NCBI RefSeq assembly: GCF_001411555.2
Contig: NC_049902.1
Coordinates: forward strand, 12,591,888 to 12,655,887
Source of the DNA: Juglans regia
Lineage: Eukaryota > Streptophyta > Magnoliopsida > Fagales > Juglandaceae
DNA length: 64,000 nucleotides
Direction: 5' to 3'
A program made the position numbers and the translations under genes. The notes beneath the pieces were generated by a model. It saw only the letters and a list, made by a program, of their open reading frames with translations. It was not told where the DNA came from and searched no databases. This document shows, one piece after another, positions 55,501 to 64,000 of the stretch; within the stretch, counting starts at the first letter, position 1; each line of letters opens with the position of its first letter.

Positions 55501-56708
55501 TGTAACATTCCTTTCCCTAGGGTTAGGAATGTCACGTGCATACGTAACTAAAGCCAAGTAAGAGACTTGCATAATTTCTTTTTTTTTAAAAACATTGTTC
55601 ATTCCAAAAGAAAACTTAAGTTAAACCATTTTAAAAAACATAATCATATCCAAGTTTCCAAGCCAACTAAATCAAAAGAGATCATAAATATAGTCTAAGG
55701 TTCATTAGTCTGCTCCTTCTAAACTTGGCCCGCTTGCTCGTAGTCCTCATTCTCCTCACCTGGTGGTAAAAAAAGAGATAAAACTAAAATGAGTCGAAGA
55801 CTCAGTAAGAACTCACCACAACGTCAACATAATAATTGAAAGGTTTTAATACATTTTTCATATTGAATGAAATTCTTGTCATATCATGTTGATGCTCATG
55901 CTCATGCAATGCATGATTGTCTTAACATATCTGAATTAACTGACCAATCTGACTAGCCCACACACTTAATCCTGTGTGCAAGGTTATTCACCGGCCCCAC
56001 ATCCCGCTGTAGCAAGGGGAGCCGCTAAGTAGTATTCTGACATACTACGGTGGACCATGCTTGAGTTCGTAGCTTGCACATCCACCCTGAAGACTGAACT
56101 GAAAGGTCATCTGATTAACTGATCTGATCTTATCTTATCTTACACTTGAAATTAAGATAACTTACGTATCTTATGCAACGTGATATGCATGACATTCATA
56201 CTAATATAAATAATTATAAAATGATGAACCTGAACATGATGCAGAAAATTAACATGATTATATGCTATGATGACTGATATGCTTACATAGATCATAAGAT
56301 CCAGTGAAGATCAACGACAGTGTAACTGAAAATGGGCTCACTAGAGGAAAAAGACGCCGAGCATAGATAGATCTGGTGGCCGAACAAACTATAATGAATG
56401 ACGATGGATGAGATCAAGAGAAATTTTGCTTGATGCAAAAGGACGGAAATAGAGAATAGAGGAGGTAGGATATTTGCTGCTCTGCTGAAAGAATATGGAA
56501 TATAAATTGAAGGAATTAATTCTTACATAGCAACGTCTGAAAATTGAAGAGATGGTTGAGGAATATTTGAAACGAATACAACGGCTGAAAATCTGAAAGT
56601 TTTTAATAAATTAAGAATTAAAATTAATAATAATAATAGTACTAATAATAGAAACATAAAAAAATAAAATAATATAAAATCCTTAACTTAAAAATCGTGG
56701 TAGTTACA
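55501..56708 (-). repeat. 5' LTR of F (1208 bp)
   Basis: TGTAACATTCCT ... GGTAGTTACA; matches 42329-43701. Hairpin TGAGTCGAAGACTCA at 55790-55804. The difference from the other LTR shows that F is old. Confidence 0.92.
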
Positions 56709-56892
56709 AAATGAGTCGTGTCGTGCCGATTTGTTTCTAATTAATTATTAAATATGTCAAAATAGGTGACATGCACGACCCGTTATCTAAATGAACGGGT
56801 CAGGTTGGGGTTGACCTATATAGTCGAATATTCATGACTTTACACGACACGAACATGACCTAAAAACATGATTTGCCACCCCTATGCAGCAG

Positions 56893-57462
56893 CACGCTTG
56901 GGTTTCAAAATTTGTAGGAAAAGGACATACATTAAACATGTTTTACAAATTCTTTTACAATTATATTTTAAATTAGGGCATTTTTCTGAAGTAACTTATA
57001 TAAATAACATCACTTTACATTAATACATTCATTTAAAACATGATTGTATAAAGGATTGTACATATATCATTACTCAATTTTGTACAACTCTCATCTTCTA
57101 ATCACTCCAAAATACAATAAAATGTACCAAGCCTAATGGTATATATTAAAATAAAAATTACATCCAATATTTAAAAATCTCATAATTTTAGATATTGAAA
57201 AGCACACAAATTTTTTATAACTTTCAGATGCAGCATCTCAAAAATAATAGACTGGATATTACCAAACCATGAGAATTGCCCATATTGTTTACATGGTCAA
57301 AGTTGTACAAACCTTTTCAATTATACAAGCGACAATGTTGTGCCTCACGAAGTTGACCCATAATCGAATATCTACTATGCCCAAGCAAGTACTATATTTA
57401 AAAGTATTGTATAATTTTGGAAAAAAGTTCACTTTTTCTCCCGGCCCACACTAGTATAAGAG
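56893..57462. other. Spacer
   Basis: AT-rich DNA with short random frames; no gene or element recognised. Confidence 0.5.
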
Positions 57463-57632
57463 AGTTCTACTTGTAAACCGGTGCGTAAAGCGCATCCTTC
57501 ATGTCGTTGACATAACAAGACTTGATTTGTAAAATATTAAATTTTTAAATTTCGCTTGCAAATCAACTATTGACATGTCAACGGCATGGAGTCATAGAGA
57601 ATATGCTTTACACACTGGCTTCCAAATAGATT
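57463..57632. mobile_element. Foldback MITE (about 170 bp)
   Basis: TTCTACTTGTAAACCGGTGC...GTAAAGCGCATCC...TCGTTGACAT on the left is mirrored by ATGTCAACG...ATATGCTTTACACACTGG on the right, so most of the element can pair. Ends are imprecise and no target duplication is certain. Confidence 0.6.
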
Positions 57633-57899
57633 TGTTCATCGTAATATTTCAACGTTTACCAATTCGATGGAGGAGATATGCAAAGGATTTAGATATTCGC
57701 GAGAAGTACGTTTATTCTAAGAAAGTAGTCAGCCTGCAGAAACCTTCCACATTCTCATATGAATGTTCTTGTATTGCATTGTCTCTTCAGCTAGATCTGC
57801 AATATTCTCATCTCTTTTAGCCATTGCTACTATCTTAGGCATGGTTAAGGTAACTCGAGCTCAAGACCAAAATGGGAACAATGTTGTTGTTGGGTATGG
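57633..57899. other. Spacer
   Basis: No recognised feature. Confidence 0.4.
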
Positions 57900-57939
57900 A
57901 TATATATGTCGTTGGTGAGAAAAGATTAGCTGGCTGGCA

Positions 57940-58411
57940 AAAGTGAAGTTACAAAACCATCGGGCCCTAGGCTACTATATTTTGGAATTGAATTTAGCGC
58001 CGTTTTCACTTCCCTTTCCATTGGTTCTTTGCAAAGCCATTCATTGTCCTCTTCTGATATTTCCTTTGAAATAAGATTACTCAAATCAGGAAGTACTCTT
58101 GTTGATTGCTCATTGAGAAAATTCTAAAAATACCTCACCGCACCTTCATGAACCTCCTCAGGTGATGCCAAAACCGTACCATCTTCCAACACCATAGATT
58201 CAATCATAGATGAATTCCGTTTTTGATTAATAACCGCATGAAAGAACTTGGAGTTTTGATCACCATCCGCCAACCATCTCTTTTTTGCAAGTTGAGAAAC
58301 ATGGATTTCCTCCCTTCTTTCCCAATAATCAAGCTCACATTTCGTGACAAGAAGTTTCATCTCAACCTCTTGAAGATAACCCCATTGTAACTGCTCCTCC
58401 AGGACTACCAT
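57940..58411 (-). pseudogene. LINE-2 ORF2: start of reverse transcriptase
   Basis: MVVLEEQLQWGYLQEVEMKL, then KKRWLADGDQNSKFFHAVIN and LEDGTVLASPEEVHEGAVRY. After a stop (near 58124) it reads FLNEQSTRVLPDLSNLI and GPDGF. It parallels LINE-1 3682-3250. Catalytic boxes are absent because the copy is cut off. Confidence 0.85.
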
Positions 58412-59262
58412 TCAACTCTCCAACTCCTTGATAGTAAGTTCTACTAGGCCAAAAAGCTCCGAATTGCACCGTTTTAAAGCAACTCTTGCCTTTTTAATCT
58501 TCGCAGCCAATTTAAAAGTGCCTGTAGCATAAAATGGTTCCATCCACACCTGTCTCATAAATGGAAGGAAATTTTCATGAGTTCTCCACATGTTTTGATA
58601 CTTGAAAGGTGGTGGCTCATATCCTATCGAAGTCTTTGAGAAATGAAGTAGCATCAGTTTGTGATCCGATGTCTTCCTCTCCAAATATTCCAAACTAGCA
58701 TTTTGAAATGAATTTATGAACAACACATTCACAAGAGCCCGATCTATCTTTGCCCATCTCCATCTTGGTCCATCATGCCCATTACACCAAGACATACACC
58801 CACCATGGAATTTTAAAAAAAAAGCACCACAATTGTTCAAGTAGGCATTACAAGCAGCCAAAGGTCTACGATGCCCACCAATCCTCTCCCCATACTCCCT
58901 TATAGCGTTAAAATACCCACAAGTAGCCAAGGTTGTAAACCCATTTGTAAAGCCTCCAAATCAGTCCAAAGCACCCTACGTTCATAGAGAGAACATTTTG
59001 CATATACAAAGGTAATAAGCACTTTTATTCCATTTATGAGCACCCATCCCGCAATCATTTGGTTTGACATACCCACCACTTCAAAATCATAATTTTCATT
59101 CCACAACACCCACACTTTTCCTCCCATTGCTTCATTTGAACAATAATTAGGAAAATCTAAAAATTGAGCAAAGCAAAGCCATTTAACCAACTTTTCTTTG
59201 ATGTGCCTGTACCTTGCACATTCCACACCATCATTTTGTCTATCATAGATTAAGTTTTGCAC
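58412..59262 (-). pseudogene. LINE-2 ORF2 endonuclease
   Basis: 59262-58900 has the N-terminal half (GGKVWVLWNENYDFEVVGM, VLITFVYAKCSLYERR). A shift leads to 58930-58412: ERIGGHRRPL, CMSWCNGHDG, KIDRALVN, RKTSDHKLMLLHF, the conserved Asp/His motifs. One frameshift near 58920. The usual GDFNAI is GYFNAI, so a metal-binding Asp is changed. Confidence 0.85.
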
Positions 59263-60762
59263 AACGGGTAATAACCCGTTGGGACTGCCTCACTCCACTG
59301 CTTGATGATTCTATCATAAGAATTCTAGGTTGAGATAATTCACTTTTCGAGTCATAGCCTTTATCAACTACGAAGCCATTTAATCTGCCATCAACTTCAT
59401 GTGCCAATTGAAATTGCTCTAAATCCAACCCAAAATTGGACACCACATATTGGTTTTCCTGTTCCAGCATTTCAGCTACCAACTTCAAATGGCCACTCAT
59501 GTTATCCCGACATGGAAATATCTCCTCTTCATACCACCCTGCAGCCTCAGCTTGACGTGGTTGGGTGTTTGAAACTAGACACAAAACATCTGAGACGTGT
59601 TCAATAATCTCCCCCTCTGCCAAATTTTTTTCCTTTTTTCCTCCCCCCCTCCAATAAAACATTAGGCGCAGCCCCTTCCGAAATAATCCCATGACTTTTC
59701 TCATTGGTTCCAGAGCCTAATAACGCCTCATCACCCTACATTCTGCGGTTCACCTCCATGTCATTTTTTTAGGACTTTCACTCTTCTCTGCCCCCTCTGA
59801 AACCTGGACCTCCTCTGCAACCATTTTCCCTTTTTGTATCTGCAACATTGAGTTGCTCCACACTCTCTACTTCTAATGCTGGTATGGCTTTTTCTCCCTG
59901 CTTTCCTTCATCCCTCTTTTCTTTCCATACCTACCTTTTTTCCTGATGTTTGCCTTGTTTGTTATCCTCCACCCGCACAGGCCCTAGTCGTTTCTCACCA
60001 ACCCTATAGACTACCACAGTATGTCCTTGTCTTATGCATTTGGTGCAATAAAAACCCTATTTCTCATACTTGGCTTTCTGCCAAATCTTTTTTGTTGCAG
60101 GTAGCATAATCGGAAAACTCTAGACAGACTCCTCCTTCAGATCTACTTCTACACATATTCGTGCACATGTGGATTTTGTCTGATTCAAAGTAGCATTATC
60201 GGCACCCATGTACTGTCCAAGCCTTGAAGCCAAGATTTGAAGGCAGTCCTTACTATACAAGTGCAGCGATAAACCAGGCAAAAAAATCCATTGTGGAGCC
60301 AGAGACGGTTCCACGTTTAAATAAAAATCTTTGGACCATTTAAACAACTGGAATGAACAGCCATTGATAACATGTCCCTCTTGCCCATCCATGCACAAAA
60401 TCACTTTCGTTAGACAACTGAATCAGTACATGCCTATCATCCATAATGTTGACTATAGGAATTTCAAGCAGGCCCTAGGATTTCACCACTGTCAAACGAA
60501 TCGCATCAATAGGAGGCCTTGAACGCACAAATTTAAGGACCAGAGCCAACCTGAAATCTTCTGCAACTTTAGACATCTCCGGTTCAATGAATATAAAGCC
60601 AGGTTCTCCATCAATATCAACCGGGTAACGCATCGGCAATATGAACGTGGAATTTTCATGCGACTTAGACACAGCTTGTGCGTAAGAAATCTTCTCATAA
60701 GGAACAGATGGCCCCTCCAGTGGAGGGTTCACCAGAGGGGGTGCATGTGCCTCCTTGGGCAA
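59243..60762 (-). pseudogene. LINE-2 ORF1
   Basis: 60762-60475 holds the start (MPKEAHAPPLVNPPLEGPSV) and DUF4283-like part (GFIFIEPEMSKVAEDFRL). 60404-60120 continues (FLPGLSLHLYSKDCLQILA, ARICVEVDLKEESV). Next comes the zinc knuckle near 60050-60010, but the last Cys is Tyr (CTKCIRQGHTVVVY). 59704-59243 is the acidic tail. Several shifts. The N-terminal match to LINE-1 is clear. Confidence 0.82.
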
Positions 60763-60840
60763 ACCCTAGGCTCTGAAAACCAAGAAATCAGCCTGAAAGG
60801 GACTTTCAAGATTTGCGGAGCACCAGAACCGAAAGTACAT

Positions 60841-60945
60841 TTATAATAATCAATTCAACTTTTTTTTAATTTAAAAATAATAAAAATATTTTATTCAATT
60901 TATCTAAAACTATCTCATCTCACTATCCAAACGAGCCATTAGTCT
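60841..60945. mobile_element. MITE remnant
   Basis: 'aactatctcatctcactatccaaacg' style end and AT-rich body, similar in style to MITE P. Only one end is recognisable. Confidence 0.4.
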
Positions 60946-62395
60946 TTTTACCCTTTTATATATCAATATGAAACATTAGAGTTCTTGGCTGAATTCTCTA
61001 TTACATTTTTTATGTTATCATCTTTAATTTCCGAGGGCATTACGATCGAAAAAATGTATTGGATTGAGTATTAGTTTCTGTTTACTAGAAAACCTTTTCA
61101 TTTTCAAACCTAACATGTTTAAACACTATTTTTTTTTTTTTTTTTTATCTAGCAAGAAATTATTCAATCATTTTACCATACCCAGTTTCCACCACAATAA
61201 AGACCAAACAAATATCTTTTTAAAATGTTTAAATAAGTTATATAAATTTTTTTAAACACATTTTCTGTAAAGTCCACTATTTTCAAAATATAAAAGAAAA
61301 AGAAACCTAAATCTAAACATTTCTCTATCTGGATTATGAATATATTATGATTATTATCTACTGATACCGCCATTTAATTTTTAATTCTTTTTAAAAGGAC
61401 ACGGCCTTTTTCGCAAAAGCCTAAAGCATTTAACAAATTAAATTTATTTATTATTATTTTTTGGTGAATAAGTACATTTCTTCGTTGTTGCGTAGCTAAC
61501 CACAGAGTTAATAGGATGCGCGCTGATTTTCATAACTAATTATATTAGTACTTTTCTTTTTCACTTTCTTTTCTCTATGATTGTTTTAATTCTTTTCAAA
61601 ATTAGTATCTAAATTTTAACGAAGTTTTAAAAGAACTCTAAATGTATTTTAGCTAGCAAGTAATTCCTTGAGTTTACAAGTTTTTGCAATTAACTCATAC
61701 AGTCCATCTTCTATCAAATTAATTAATGGGGAGGGCAGCCAATCAAAATTCGACACATGGCATTCAAATCCCACCCAATCTTATTTAAGAATAATACAAA
61801 ATTAAAAATAGATAAAAACGAAGTATTAATTTAAAAGAGACAAGAAATCTAAAGTAATTAAGAAAAAACTTGATAAAACGCAAGTATTATTTTAAAATTT
61901 AAAAATATTAGGAAAAAATAAATAAAAAAATACTTGAAAGAGAAAATGAAGAAAATGAATTTTAAAAATAAAAAAATGAATTTTAAATCTAAAAATAAAA
62001 ATTTAAAACAACAAAGTCTTACAAATGCCACGCCAACAATCTTATTAAAAAACAATAAATAAATTTCTAAATAAATAAAAACTAAAAATTATACTGAAAT
62101 AATTAAGAAACATATATGTAAAAACGTAAATATTATTTAAAAAAGTTAAAAATATTAGATAAATCAAAAATTAAAAAAATAATTAGTAAAAATATTTGAA
62201 AGAGAAAAAGAAGAAAATGAAACTTAAAATTTAAAAATATAATTAATTTTAAAACTAAATAATTGTTAAAAAAATAAATTAAAACAGCAAAATCTCACTA
62301 ATTAATTAAAAAATAACAAAATTAAAAAATTATTAACATTAAAATAGAATTGTTTTTAATAAGTAGCATTAAGAAAGAAAATTAAAAATTTTGGT
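60946..62395. other. Very AT-rich spacer
   Basis: Long runs of A and T; 61800-62380 is built of TTTAAAAATATTAG- and AAATAAAAA-type words with two loosely repeated blocks ('gaaagagaaaatgaagaaaatgaa' near 61936 and 62199). No gene. Frames of 60-66 codons rich in Phe/Lys are composition artefacts. Confidence 0.6.
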
Positions 62396-63215
62396 TGTAG
62401 GGGTAGTCGGCAAGCCACCCATATGTGCCGAAGAGTGATAGTCTCCTCTTTGTAGGGTGGGTTGATGTCACTTATTGTAGCTCCAAATGCCTTAAGGTGG
62501 CCGATCTAGATACACATAGTGACAGCGGGCCAACTCGAGAGGGACAGCTCTCCCTTCCTCTAGGTGGCTCACAGGCCATCCATAACCACCCATGATCCAA
62601 CTGAAAAATTTTGAAACATTCTATTTTTCTGAGTATCCACATCAACCATTTACTTCTTTAACAAGCATTAATGCCTTTGATTGTGACTAGTTTTGAAAGA
62701 TTCCATTTTTCAGTGTGTCATATCTAGTTGACAACTTTTGGGCATGTCACATGCGAGTAAGATTGACATAGGCAGCATCACAACGTATTTCACACACCAA
62801 CGATTGTGTCCTTACCTCTTTAGGTCCTTGTTGTAACATGAAATTAGAAAACAATATATGCCCGAAGGCCCTAGATAGGGATTGCCTCTTATGTCTAAGT
62901 TAAAGGTCTCCAAAGATATTTTCTTAGATCATTAGAGAGAGAGAGTATGAACATACCTTTGGGTCCTCTCTCTTTTCCTCATTTGTATCTCCCTCTGAGG
63001 TAGGAGTCTTACCTACCGCTCTCGACAGTTTGACAGTGGTACCTCCCTGAGGAAGCATGTCGATGCATTTAATGCAATAACACCTCCGGTCATTTTGACT
63101 AACTCATCCTCACATGGGAAGTCTCTCGAATAGGATTCAGTGCATTTAATGCGACATGTCTTCTGAGGTCCTCGACAAGCCCTTCATGACAAGAATGGGC
63201 TCTTCCTACATGCTT
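62396..63215. other. Spacer, possible LTR
   Basis: GC content rises. Direct phrases TGCATTTAATGCAA / TGCATTTAATGCGA (about 63064 and 63142) and 'cctccctctgagg / cctccctgagg' repeat. No ends of an element identified. Confidence 0.35.
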
Positions 63216-63339
63216 GTTGGCATGCTTTTCATGATAGGGCTTCTCATTAGTAAAAAGGAGGGGAGGGGGCAAACCTACGGGAAGAAGTCAATGCCTCCTT
63301 TTTACTTATGAGAAGCCCTATCATGAAAAACACGCCAAC
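63216..63339. repeat. 46-bp-arm inverted repeat (long hairpin)
   Basis: Left arm 63216-63261 (starts GTTGGCATGCTTTTCATGAT) and right arm 63294-63339 pair over 46 bases with three mismatches; two become G-U pairs in RNA on one strand. The loop is 32 bases, G-rich on the left. Confidence 0.9.
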
Positions 63340-63396
63340 GGGCTGGGATTTGGGTGATTTCGAATTAGGCGTGTTTCGGATAGGAATTCCTACGGC

Positions 63397-64000
63397 GTGA
63401 CCCTCTGCCCAAGAGAAGAAGGCCACTTGGACCACGTTTGCTCGTGGCTCACAGAGAATCTAGAGGCAGCTTGGTCTAACGCTCTCCTCACTAGGGAGAA
63501 TATAATCTATTTCTTGGTTTCTCCAAATCGGTCGAGATTTGTTGATCACTCATCCTTTAACATTAGGGAAGGAACTCCGGCTCGTGATCAGAAATGGCTT
63601 GTTTCTCCCCCTTCGAGATAGGAACATAAGAAGCCTTGTCCTAAACGAGTGGGTACTAGTACTCGCAACTTTTGGGAGGTTCATGATCGGCCATGCTATA
63701 GAAGATAAAATCTTGCAAGGGAGAGGGGAACATAGAGTCCTGGTTGTGCCGTAAAGGTTTCTTGCCAAGGGAAAGGGGAACATAGGTTTGTTGTATCCCT
63801 GGTTCTTTGTTCCTCCCTCTAACGATGATTCCAGCTCAGTCTTAGGAATATCATTCGAGAATTTTGGGACTTCATCTCTGGAGTCTCGAGATTTAGACGA
63901 GGCAGGTAAAAAGGGCGAGGAACAAGAACCGGCTCATCTTGTGGGTTGCCCCCTCACTGAGGGCCCTAAGGCCATACCTAACAACCTTTCCCTGGTTCTA
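63397..64000 (+). CDS. Unidentified frame running off the right edge
   Basis: The frame 63539-63754 ends at a TAA, and the same frame is then open to base 64000 (82 codons, RFLAKGKGNIGLLYPWFFV to NNLSLVL). A different frame covers 63397-63621. The segments GKGEHR-like and KGKGNIG repeat the same DNA phrase (CAAGGGARAGGGGAACATAG) at 63716 and 63767. The end is acidic and Ser-rich (SSLESRDLDEAGKKGEEQEP). It may be the start of a retroelement gag, but I recognise no domain. The in-frame stop suggests decay. Confidence 0.3.

Larger units (their letters stand above)
42329..56708 (-). mobile_element. Ty3/gypsy (Tekay/Del-like) retrotransposon 'F', full length with nested insertions
   Basis: It runs minus strand: 5' LTR 56708-55501, primer site 55498-55485, gag, protease, RT, RNase H, integrase, C-terminal tail, purine tract 43716-43702, 3' LTR 43701-42329. 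Perfect 5-bp duplications AAATG lie at 42324-42328 and 56709-56713. Nested in it are solo LTR C, solo LTR E2 and MITE J; without them F is about 7.3 kb. Gene order and the end sequence (KYPYLY, RGQDFF near 43750-43720) fit the Tekay/Del chromoviruses. It is broken by many shifts and cannot move by itself. Confidence 0.94.
41833..56884. mobile_element. hAT-type MITE 'I' (667 bp), split by gypsy element F
   Basis: Left end TAGGGGTGGTAA at 41833, right end (reverse complement) TAGGGGTGGCAA at 56884; 8-bp duplications TGCAGCAC (41825-41832) and TGCAGCAG (56885-56892). The MITE's own DNA is 41833-42328 plus 56714-56884, full of 'acgggtt / gacccgtt' motifs. Element F separates the halves with a perfect AAATG duplication. 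It is the same family as MITE J. Confidence 0.9.
57900..60830 (-). mobile_element. LINE-2: 5' half of a second L1-type element
   Basis: Minus-strand ORF1, endonuclease and the first part of RT, related to LINE-1 of this window. The match stops near 57900, just after LNSIPKYSSLGPDGF; the rest of RT, RNase H, 3' UTR and poly(A) are missing. Most damaged LINEs lose the 5' end, so the 3' loss points to a later deletion or rearrangement. Confidence 0.85.

Noticed and set aside
61858..62055. 65-codon Phe/Ile-rich minus-strand ORF
   Set aside because: Composition artefact of an A/T-only stretch; no start context, domain or conservation.

Overview
The window is plant nuclear DNA made almost entirely of transposable elements in several layers. 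Nothing in it looks like an intact host gene, and I recognise no rRNA, tRNA, CRISPR array or bacterial operon. The evidence for a plant is: L1-type LINEs with zinc-knuckle ORF1s and plant-type RNase H tails; Ty3/gypsy (Tekay/Del-like) elements primed from a tRNA-Met-like site; hAT-type MITEs with 8-bp target duplications; a decayed caulimovirid (pararetrovirus) insertion; and captured pieces of plant genes (PRP40, ubiquitin, AGPase, a PPR protein, phosphoglycerate mutase). One MITE style (25349-25566, and a remnant near 60841) recalls Fagales trees, but that is only an impression.

Layout. 1-7480: a minus-strand LINE (191-about 6190) apparently inserted in LTR-like DNA. 7482-7846: Ty3/gypsy RNase H scrap. 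7898-11184: truncated giant LTR 'A' (minus). 11185-13015: LTR 'G'. 13016-14453: LINE scrap and a non-autonomous element. 14454-18003: LTR 'H' (minus). 18004-19195: LTR 'R'. 19200-23441: plus-strand LINE pieces split by a 693-bp insert and by solo LTR 'E' (21103-23340). 23442-25316: truncated LINE 'M' split by a 1.6-kb hAT-type element 'L' that carries PRP40 exons with their intron. 25349-25566: MITE 'P'. 25995-28440: endogenous caulimovirid fragment split by a 353-bp LINE tail. 28682-36320: non-autonomous LTR element 'K', whose 3' LTR is split by solo LTR 'B'. 36321-38686: decayed gypsy-type transposon protein. 38687-40980: short-LTR element 'Q' carrying fragments of four genes. 41833-56884: MITE 'I' split by the Ty3/gypsy element 'F' (42329-56708), which is itself split by solo LTR 'C', solo LTR 'E2' and MITE 'J'. 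57463-57632: foldback MITE. About 57900-60830: 5' half of a second LINE (minus). 60841-64000: AT-rich spacer, a 46-bp-arm hairpin and an unidentified ORF running off the right edge.

Two themes stand out. First, two different element types have captured host gene pieces: Q (LTR-type, four genes) and L (hAT-type, PRP40 with intron). Second, LTRs of several unrelated-looking families share one layout near their 3' ends: a short hairpin whose stem sequence differs while pairing is kept, then an AG, then a small, usually acidic, open frame of 11-25 codons. Copies A, B and C also keep AG-exon-GTAAG blocks upstream, as if the LTRs were spliced transcription units.
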